Below are positions 55,301-64,000 of a DNA stretch of 64,000 nucleotides, one piece after another. The stretch comes from Leucocoprinus leucothites (Eukaryota; Basidiomycota; Agaricomycetes; Agaricales; Agaricaceae). Position numbers and translations under genes: made by a program. Each line of letters starts with the position of its first letter. The stretch's first letter is position 1. Where the stretch lies: assembly GCA_013368445.1 (NCBI GenBank), contig JAACJO010000011.1, forward strand, positions 1,178,001 through 1,242,000, in the 5' to 3' direction. The notes below the pieces were generated by a model. The model searched no databases. It saw nothing but the letters and a program-made list of their open reading frames with translations, and was not told the origin of the DNA.

Positions 55301-58278
55301 GCAGGGTTCAGTCATGCGCAAAGTCTGTCAATCGGGAATCGGGAAATTCGAGTGGGCGTCCATCTGCCATCTCGTCGACGACAGGTCTATTTAATTCTAC
55401 ATCATCAGACCTATATAGAAATTACACAAGACCCATTGACCATCTGTTTATATCAATACTACTCAATAGTCACCGATTCAGATCTGGAGAATACACCCAA
55501 CGTACTCATTGAATCATTCCTTTCCTATTCAAAGAATATCATCGTCCACCAAGATCGGGGACATAGGCTTTAAGGGATACAAGGGTCATGAGAAGCTGAT
55601 CACCACACTGGGTGGTTCTCCCGGCTCGCCTTTCACCTGGAATAGTCAATTGTTCGGTTTAAAAAAGCGCTCCCACTACGTATACTTTTGTTCTTGCTTC
55701 AGACCAATTCAAAAGCCCTATCGGAAGAGTTAGTTATTTTAGACAACCGTGATTTACAGGAGAGCATAGCCCTATGTTCTCTGCCGTTTGCTTCGGTTTC
55801 AACATTCTTCGAGCCGGTGTATTTTTTCAAATGAACCGGCGAAATCAATATCCATCTATTCTCAATCTAAGCCTTTGACATGAGTCCTCTCTGTTAAACC
55901 AATATGCCTTTTGCATTCTCCTCCCTGAGATGTCAAAATACGGCCATACTTCACGGCCTTGTCACTACAAAATTCGTTTTCTCCAAGCAGGGTCAGAGAT
56001 AGCAACGCTGACCCCGATAGACTCTCACCCAAGCAAGACCAAAGCCGACAATGACCAACATTGTACTAGTTCGATGTAACCGAGCTTTCGTTTCTCATCC
56101 TCTTCATGATGGTGGCCACCAATTCTGGCCTCTCCACACCGGGACCTCTTGCCGCACCCACATACAGTTATCAGTTTTGATGGATGATGGAAGTTTTTTC
56201 TCGTGTCAGCAGAGCAGCCCGAGCATCGCAAATCACATATCTCCAAATCTACGTTCAGTTTTCAGGCGTCTTCTAAGTCCGCAATGGTCGGGGTCCGGAC
56301 CCGAAGAAAAGAAACGGCGAGTAACGGGTTTCGTTCCTCCTTTCCTTTGTCATATGTTCAATCCCTTTCATTTCCACTTGCTTGGAACAAAATTTGTGTC
56401 AGGGGGTTGATTGTCGAACGCAAAAAAGCATATCGCGAGGGGTAATTCGGGCCATTCAACCCCTTATATAATCGTTGCTGACCTCTGCGCTTTCATGCCC
56501 GGTCTTCTTTTCACCCATGCTCGTTGTGGCAGTCCGGTGTTGAGGTCCTGAAACGTTAAACGTTGCAGTGAGCAACCCAGCTGCTCGGCGCGATGATGCC
56601 TCACAAAACATTCCAACATGTGTTCAAACAAATAGAACTCCTTTTCGTACCCCACCACAGCACCCACTTCACACCGCTGGCGTTCCTCGATGCATCTATT
56701 ACTCGTTGCCACCAGTTTTGGTGTCAGCTGACGGTCTTCCAAGGCCTTACCAACAAGGCTACGGCAACGACGACACAGCTTGAGCTGACGCAACCACACG
56801 ACGCAATTATAATCTTACGGCTACGCTGCTTTTCGAGTTACGACATTGAGTGTTCTATATGGAGCACCTCTCCAAGTGGCTGGCATTTTTTTCGCTTCGG
56901 CTTGCAACCCTCCTTCAAACGAGCTTGGCCTATTGACACAACTGCGCTTGGGTTTCACGGTGAAGAATCAAGATACTTCTATGGACACGTGTGCCGCCCA
57001 AGGAGGCGAAGCAGCATGATATTCGACGAAAACCAAATAACTGGCATGCGATCTCGTGTTTCCTTCACTCACTTTCCACGCCTAGGGTCTCGAGGATTCA
57101 CTTTCTTTCCCGCGCCAGGGCCGGAGCAACTGACGTGTACGCAACGTTGTATCGCTGTAAATCATCTTTACTTGCCTTCGACTGATGATCGATAAGGCCC
57201 CAGACTTGGTCAATGTGACCTTCATTTAACCAGACTAGGTGTATACATTGAAGTCCTTCTAGAAGCGTGGCTACTTGAGTCCTGAGGAGTCTTGGTGTCG
57301 TCTTGCATCGAGAGCCGCTTTATTCCTCCTAGGCATGTGCACGGGATCGTGGCGTGGACTAGGCTTAGACCCTTGTCAATGTTATGCCTACCATCTCCAT
57401 ATCCGAGCTACCACTCTCCAAATCAGGATGCCTGCTGGGTCTTTTTGAATATGTACAAGCACTCCGGAATGACCTTGAAATTCTCAGCTGGATGATAGAT
57501 ATCATCATTGGCACTGGCAACAGCTTCCCACTCTGATTTTAAATATATATTTCCAATAACTTGCGATCAAATAGTCCAACCCCAGCAAAACCACGTCTTG
57601 TCATTATTAGGATCCGTTTCTGACAAATGCTGGCATGGTACGACGCAGAACTGTTCACCATTCTGGCCGGTGGTGGCCACGAGAAAACACCCAGGCAGCT
57701 TAAATCTGGCACCGCCACCACCGTGGCACATGTGTTAGCTAGCAGCCAAGGCGATGACGAAAACTTATGAAGTTCTGGACTATTCGAAGCCTATGCTCCA
57801 AAGCCTCACTGGTGCTGTCAGAAGGCTCGGACTCTGTGAGAAGTCAAAGAAGCGGGTGTTCCATCAGCACCCAAGCATCGTTGAGCTTGACAACCAGATC
57901 ATTCCAGGATAGACTCTAAGAATAAAACTCTATTTATACAGAGTATCGACGTTGGACAGCGTTGAGCAAACATGGAGAACGAGGGAAAGACTAAGTTAAC
58001 GGACCAAGACTGGTCACTACACTACACTCAACATAATACTCTGCAATTGTGCGAACGGAGTCAAGAATATTTCACAATCATGAATTCCCGACAATATCAT
58101 GAAAGGTATCTGATTTCACGGCTAGATCAGGTATAAAAAAAAAAAGTCCGTGAAATGTGCATTCGAAGGAAGGGAATGGCAAGAAATGAGGAGTAATAAC
58201 AATGTTCTGATATACGAGAATAGAATCCATGACAAGGTTCGAGAAATGTCAGAGTGGAGTCCAAGAGTCCAGATAGCC
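52375..58278. other. Long gene-poor region
   Basis: This is 5.9 kb without a supported gene. The longest open frame with an ATG is 56593-57195 (plus, 200 codons). It shows no domain, no typical codon pattern and no repeat of a known family, and an overlapping opposite frame of 111 codons is equally undistinguished. I see no terminal repeats, tRNA or rRNA. Decayed transposon sequence is likely but not shown. Confidence 0.5.
52395..52401 (-). promoter_or_regulatory. TATA-like box of the glutaredoxin gene
   Basis: TATATAT on the minus strand, 21-27 nt upstream of the first ATG. The spacing is short enough that start-site choice could decide which of two protein N-termini is made. Confidence 0.45.
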
Positions 58279-59139
58279 TTAGAGAGCGATAACAGCTGCA
58301 CCGGCAAACACCGAGAGAACCACGGAAGCCACGACACCCAAATTCATATCAAAACGGACAGGAAGAGCAGCGGAGTTTGAGCCAGAGGTAGAAGGCGCAG
58401 CTGAAGCCCCCGAAGCGACGTTAGTGTTGCTGGAGGTACCGCTGACGGTGTTTCCAAAGCGACTAGTGCTTGAGGTGGTGCCAATCGGAGTTAGCCTACC
58501 AAAAATGTTCAGTGGCGATTGGACGGTCAAAATTGAATCATACGTACGTAGTGCCAGGTGCAGTGTTGGTACCGGAATTGGCGACGCTAGTGCGGGTTGT
58601 GGAGGCCATTGTAGAAGCGGGTGTAGAAGAGGAGGCCGTGGCATCACCAATGTTGAACGGGGCGGACTGCGCAAGAACATTGTTAACGTTGTCGATGGGC
58701 ACCAAAATGATAGTATATTGTTGGCTGGAGACGCATTCAGCTTGCTTCTCCCTCAACCACTGACCATTGTAAGGACTCACTTGGGGGGAACAGCTGGAAC
58801 TTGGATGGTGAGAGTTCCCAAAGATGCATCAACGTTATTAGCAACGCCAAAAACGCTATTGAAGGTGGGGTTTTGCAAGTAAACAGAGAATGTCGCTCTA
58901 CAAGAAATGAGCTATTTGCTAATACAGATATTAAAATGCACTAACGGGTCACCACTCGCAGCCGTCCAGGTGAAGGTCATATCACCACCATTATTGACTG
59001 CTTGACTTGGCTGGTCCACTGTGAGGGCAGAAACTAAAGGAGCGACAAGGGCGGCAAGAATGCTATATGCATATTAGCCATGAGGCACTAAGTAAGAGCT
59101 CGGAAATAGCAAAAAAACAAACCTGATCTTGAACATCAT
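58279..59139 (-). CDS. GPI-anchored cell-wall protein, Kre9/Knh1-like, Ser/Thr-rich
   Basis: Five exons (59139-59123, 59062-58946, 58897-58781, 58724-58548, 58495-58279) give 214 residues. There is a signal peptide (MMFKISILAALVAPLVSA). A Kre9/Knh1-type beta-sandwich spans about 19-115 (LTVDQPSQAVNNGGDMTFTW, FSVYLQNPTFNSVFG, YTIILVPIDNVNNVLAQS, then SAPFNIG). A Ser/Thr/Ala-rich stretch of about 70 residues would be O-mannosylated. The hydrophobic end LGVVASVVLSVFAGAAVIAL follows small residues (SGSNSAAL) suited to GPI attachment. Family members are surface or wall proteins linked to beta-1,6-glucan; a precise role is unknown. The upstream TATA box (59235-59241) suggests strong or regulated transcription. 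Confidence 0.9.
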
Positions 59140-59234
59140 TTTGACAAGGGGGTAGAAGAAAGTGAAGAGGACAAGGTGGAGTAAAGACAAGGACAAAAGT
59201 ACTGGGAAAAGAAGGAGTGGGAAGGCGCCCTGAA

Positions 59235-59241
59235 TTTTATA
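59235..59241 (-). promoter_or_regulatory. TATA box of the GPI-protein gene
   Basis: TATAAAA on the minus strand about 96 nt upstream of the start codon, in context CTGCTATAAAATTCA. Confidence 0.6.
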
Positions 59242-59451
59242 GCAGAAGGACAAGTAACACCAAACATGTACAAATGAAGTGCGGATCAGCCACATTCGAG
59301 ACCTGTTGCCTACTCGCGTTCCCATTGGCTCTTAACTCCACACCTGTCGACAAGGCTTCCATCGACTCGAAGTACACGTCTAAGTACACACACTCTCCTT
59401 ATTCTAAGTACTCTTAAACGTCTTACCAGAGGGTTAAAGTCTATCGCATCT

Positions 59452-60382
59452 TCAATATATCTGAAACCAGAGAGTTAGTTTCCAAACAGAGCGATTGGAT
59501 TAAAGCAGACCTCGTCGAAGGGCCGAGTATCGTTGAAGCAGCTGTCCCACACTTCGTTGACAACTTTCTCCGCCGTCTTAGCGTCGGGACATGCCGGATT
59601 CGCTGCCACAGACATGGCAGCTCGTCGCCGTACACAAGCCTATCAAAAAAATTTCTACTTCAACTCTGAAATCGGGTAGCTTTGCACTTACCTGATGCTG
59701 CTTAGAAAACGAGACAAATCCTCGTCTTAATTCGCGGGTATATCGACAGTCTCCGCTCAAGCTATTTGCCCGGATCTGGAAGGTGGAGGTTAAGAGGTTT
59801 TTTTATTATCAATGATCGGTATTTGTGCGATACAATGAACTTCCACCAATTTCCACTTACCTCACTGCAGGCATGATGCCTAAGATTACTCCAGTCCACC
59901 TTAAACCTGCAATGGTCATACATATGCATGAGCTCATGCACAAGAGTATGTTCCATGTGCGACTCGCTGAAGAAATGACCCGAGCATAGGACTACGGCCC
60001 CTGGGTCTGGTGTAAACCCACCAGCACGCGTGAGGTCGCATGGTGCACAGAGAACATTTGATTTCGGCACTTCACATCCGCTCTCCTTGAGGTGTTTCAG
60101 CATAAATACAACGGCAGGACCTGGAATGAGCTCAGTATCAAGATAGAGCCTTGGAAAGTAGACTATGCATTTCCTAGACTCACTGTAATTCATCAAATAT
60201 TCCTTAGTCTTCTCGCAGTGACGTGTCTGATGCATCCGGAGGTCTGCAAGGCGCTCCTGTTCAGTAACGCCGAGACCTGTAACTAGCATGAGCTTCCGTC
60301 TCCATCTCTCAAAGGCGTTTGAGGGCTGCGGCGGTTCGGGCGGAGGAGAAGGGGAAACTTGTGCTGTGGTAGAGTCACTCAT
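59452..60382 (-). CDS. atp23: Mitochondrial inner membrane metalloprotease ATP23
   Basis: Five exons (60382-60184, 60120-59861, 59775-59692, 59639-59511, 59460-59452) give 226 residues; the last exon is 9 nt (Ile-Tyr-stop). The zinc-protease motif HELMH lies within [18 protein letters not shown]. It is followed by the conserved [44 protein letters not shown] and the C-terminal [11 protein letters not shown]. Multiple paired cysteines match family members that fold by Mia40-driven oxidation. ATP23 matures the Atp6 presequence in yeast and acts as a chaperone for F0 assembly in the intermembrane space. The first in-frame ATG gives [20 protein letters not shown]. Confidence 0.95.
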
Positions 60383-63300
60383 CACCTGCGCGTTTATTTG
60401 CGCCTCCAATTTTGCCTCCTTGCCGAAAATTCCCACGATCAATAAATCGTAAAAAGGCAACTCAATTATCAGATCCCGGTGCCTGGATCCAAGCCCAAAA
60501 TCCTTAATCAACAGCTGTCATCCGTTTCACTCCCAGTAGAGGACGATGGGTCTAAAAACTTACAAGCTCACAACGAACGGTAGAACAGCGACCCACACTG
60601 AAATTTTCTGGCAGATGTCATGGATCGCTATTCCAGACGTGAGCATGATCTATCGTATGTCAGGTGTGCCGATAGTTCGGAGGCCGACACCTGTGGACTT
60701 TCCACACGACGTTGTATGTTGGGACAGCAAGAAGGTGCGCCCGTACTCCCACTTTACTCAAATTAATGGATGATTGATTTGCCCAGGAACCGAATGTCCT
60801 ACTCTCCTGAGTGATTGACTGTTCTTTTTCTGGTTTAATCAAACCAACGCGAACCATTCTGAACTCGGACGCCAAACACGCATAACTGCAGACCAGAGCA
60901 ACAAGCAACTCGCTTGGTATGCAAGACAGGTGCGGAGTGCCGGCTTTGTCGTATTGCGATCGGGATAAGCGCCTGTTTAGAATATGAACGTCCCGTACTT
61001 GCGCAGTCAATAATTAATAAACATCGACAAAAGTGGCCATTCAAATGGCGGGCAAGTGACCTCCTGATCTCGGTACCCCACTGTATGAATGGTCCTCAGA
61101 GTGCTTCGACTATCAAGGCATAGATAACGAGCCGAACACCAACGATCGTTGCTTGTAGCCCAGCCCAAGGCTGGAACGTTCCTTTGAGCCTCCAAGCCAT
61201 GAGACCTATTTCATTCATTTAAACTGTACTTTGTATTCTTGGAACTTTCCAGACTAGGTTTCTAGTGACTCACTGATTGATGGTCCAGGCCCAACATCTC
61301 GAGCGTCCAGGGTGCCCAGCACCGCTTTGAACGCCGTATTTCAGGTATGGACTACTTCGGCGAAACCTACTCAGCCTCTCATGATCAACTTTATATGTAT
61401 TTATCGGGATCTCAATATGACGTTCTAAGAATCCGATGACACGCGCCAGGTTCTATTAGAGCCTAGGCACAACTGAAATAAAACCCTCCTATCCACAATA
61501 GTGCCTCCCAACAAATATGACTTATTCGGACATTGCCGCTTCCTTTCGTATTTTGCGGATGCGCAACTGGCTGAAGAAGAGGCAGTGACAAAATCCGAGA
61601 CGGATCTTTGAAGTCGGAATGTGGGGTAGAATTGGGGCCATTCAAGATGCATCCTCCAATTACTCCGGGCCTCCGAAGCTTGGATTCTACAGGCCCACGT
61701 CATTCAATGTTGAATATAGCTCACAAAATACGAAGCTCTGTTCCGTTAAGGTTATTCCACGATGGATCAAGAACCTTTGATTTGTCAATTTGGCATTTAG
61801 GAAGCTACGCTAAAGGCACCAGAGCCGCAGGCAGCAGAAACGGGCCGCTTTGATTGATCATGTATTGCTGAATAAATCTTTCATCATTGGGTTATTCATT
61901 TACCTCCACGCGTCTGAACCGTGGCCTGACGACGTTGAGCAGTGCTGTGAAGCCACATGCTAGCCACTGTCTAAGGGTCAACTAGGAGAGTGATTAGCGG
62001 TACATTTCTTGTTGATGATGCTAATTGTAGACTAGACTCTTCCGAGGGATTGGACCTTGGTAGGGCAAGGATTAAGCGCCTTTGCCTCGTGTGAAGGGTT
62101 AGTATTACCCTCCCCTTTCTGCTAACTGAAAATGACGTTTTGCCACTATACCGGAACACAGATAACATCATTGACGCAGCTGAGCTTCAATTTGTGATAA
62201 ATATCATGCCTCGAGGTCGGATTTTACCTCCCATTTTGTCAAGTTTCTCTTCGAGGTCCGGAAGATAAGCGAAAACCCTTTCTGAACCCAATAGTGCTCG
62301 CCCGAGCCGCCCACTTAAGTGAACCACGCAGGCCTCTCCATTAGTTTTAGCGTCGTCGTGATGAAAGTTTGAAGTTCCTCAGGGCATCGTCTGTTAGTCC
62401 TGATAAGCAATTAGACGCCTTACGCTTAGAGTTGACTGAGGTAGAGTCCAAGCGACTGGCGGATTCTCACTGATTTGCGGGTATTAAGGGGACATCAGCC
62501 TACTGTTCCTGCTGAGCGGTGCCACTCAAACATAGCACACGATGATCGTAAGACTACCTTTTTTGTATCCACTCATGTCATCAAACCATCCAAATACCTG
62601 AACGCTTCCGGTTTTCTTTCTTGTCTTGCTTCTCCGCCATCGGACGAGTCTCCTCCGTAAGCTCACCAGCCTCTGGGAACAAACGTTTGACACAAAATTA
62701 ATGTTCTGTGATCTAGCCGTTGTCTCCGCAAGTTCTTGCAGAACTACACTCCGTCATGATTTTTTTTTTTGAGCTTGGTCCTCGTGTACTTAGCGGCGTG
62801 AACCTGAATAGTGTCCTTGGAGGATCGGATTTAGGGACTACTTTATTTTCGGGCCGTGTATCCCATGACATAGTGATTATTCAATCAATCCTGGTTAGGC
62901 TCCAACTTTGCCCAGCGCCCAGGAAATTTTCAACTGTAGCTTGTATTTTGTCGTGTGAATTGAAAAGAATAGAGTGCGGTACCATCTTATAGGTACATGT
63001 TACAGAGTGTTCAATGTCTTTGCGGCGCCCAATACGGTTAAATTGCTATGTATTGGAGTTCGGAACCTTATTTACAATAGGTGAGTTACTTCGACAACCT
63101 TCAAAATTTCAAGGCAAGCTTTGATCATTGTTCATCAGCGTTGCATGAAACTCTGTCACTGTCCCCGCTGGGACCAAAATACTATTGAAGTGATCCGGAG
63201 ACCGGACGAACATCAAGAAGCTACCCATGCGGTATAATTTTCTTTCTGGTCCTCCAATAGCGGCCTACTGGCGCTTTTATTTGTTTTTGGACTAAACGGG

Positions 63301-64000
63301 GATGCGGCAACCATATAGTAGGAGGATACCACACGGACTCAGTCCACCTGGCCCTAACGATGCGATCCGTCTGAGCTTCCCTGAATCAGTGGCGCAGTTT
63401 TCAGAAGAACAAGAATAATGAGCATTCACTGGTATCTTGTGATTGTTGCGATGAAAATAGTGTGTATTTGCGACTGGCCGCTTCATGCTAGGACTAGGAA
63501 GCCAAAAGTAGAACAGTGGAAAGACACAGCATTACGCTCGTAATCAGATAACTAACTCAGGGTAGGTTATCATTATTTATCTTATCATATCAATGCCGAA
63601 CACAGGGACGTCAGCCATGACGAAAACGAGGCAAAACGACAATCCCATTGCATGCGAGAGCAATGCTGTTAGCGAAGTAGGCTTGGTCACAATAAGTCAC
63701 AATGGTTACTTTCAAGTGGCGGGTTCCCGAAAAGCGATCCGTCGAAGCAGACGGACTTTTAAATCTGACAGACGAACCATTTTCCTCTCAATTTCTTCTC
63801 AGCCGACCCAGCTCAACCCAGGTCCTCCGAAGAATATTGCCTCCGTCTGTTGAGTATGGGGAACAGAGTCGGCATAGCCAGGTACTCTTATGACGATTGG
63901 TAGCTCGTGGTATCATCGCTGTTTCGGAAACTCTTGTCACTTTTTAGGCATTGATCCATATGTGTCTATGAAAATGCGATGTCCATGGATTTCACATATA
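60383..64000. other. Gene-poor region to the window end
   Basis: This is 3.6 kb with no supported gene. Open stretches such as 60660-61010 (minus) and 62720-62992 (plus) lack recognisable domains. An 11-nt or longer poly-T run lies at about 62760. I see no tRNA, rRNA or terminal repeats. A gene starting beyond 64000 could have its promoter here. Confidence 0.5.

Noticed and set aside
56593..57195. 200-codon open frame with ATG in the gene desert
   Set aside because: No domain or family resemblance, no convincing promoter or splice context; treated as chance.

Overview
This window reads as nuclear DNA of a mushroom-forming basidiomycete (Agaricomycetes). Genes are broken by many short GT-AG introns, mostly 45-65 nt. 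There is a TKL kinase with the HGDLKG catalytic loop, a basidiomycete-type seven-helix membrane family, a GPI-anchored Kre9/Knh1-like wall protein and a Ty3-like retroelement fragment. The species cannot be named from the sequence. Exon joins were read by hand from splice signals, frame continuity and family resemblance; none was tested against transcripts or a database.

Layout. 1-1754: the 5' part of an LTR retroelement on the minus strand, running off the left edge. 2080-8860: a seven-helix membrane protein island, with one decayed copy (2080-3180) and two intact 307-residue copies (4154-5257, 6419-7527) inside a tandem duplication of about 2.3-2.5 kb. 10028-14594: a large PX/AGC-type kinase. 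16408-18951: a CorA-like Mg2+ transporter. 19553-20166: an acidic nuclear-type protein, convergent with a PNPOx/Alr4036-like flavoprotein (20383-21195). A MITE-like inverted-repeat element lies at 21962-22306. 22401-25341: a SulP transporter with a STAS domain and a cyclic-nucleotide-binding-like tail. 26304-27404: an intronless fatty acid desaturase. 28165-28620: a small stand-alone SIN3-type PAH protein. 28986-34701: a full-length ABCA-type ABC transporter, divergent from Swi5 (35231-35689). 36011-38399: the TKL kinase. 40577-42509: coatomer delta. 42758-44446: an F-box-like protein. 44865-47542: a Gfd2/YDR514C-like DEDDh-fold protein that seems to lack catalytic residues. 51035-51488: a DPM3-like gene missing its usual C-terminus. 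51746-52374: a dithiol glutaredoxin. 58279-59139: the GPI-anchored wall protein. 59452-60382: the ATP23 metalloprotease.

The genes do not form one pathway. They are mostly housekeeping (COPI trafficking, recombination, dolichol-mannose synthesis, mitochondrial protease, redox, Mg2+ and anion transport), mixed with lineage-expanded families (seven-helix proteins, TKL kinase, PAH protein, F-box) and mobile DNA. About 47.5-51.0, 52.4-58.3 and 60.4-64.0 kb are gene-poor. I found no convincing tRNA, rRNA, CRISPR array or clustered pathway. The observations most worth following are the seven-helix duplication with its relics, the degenerate exonuclease fold, the truncated DPM3 and the stand-alone PAH protein.
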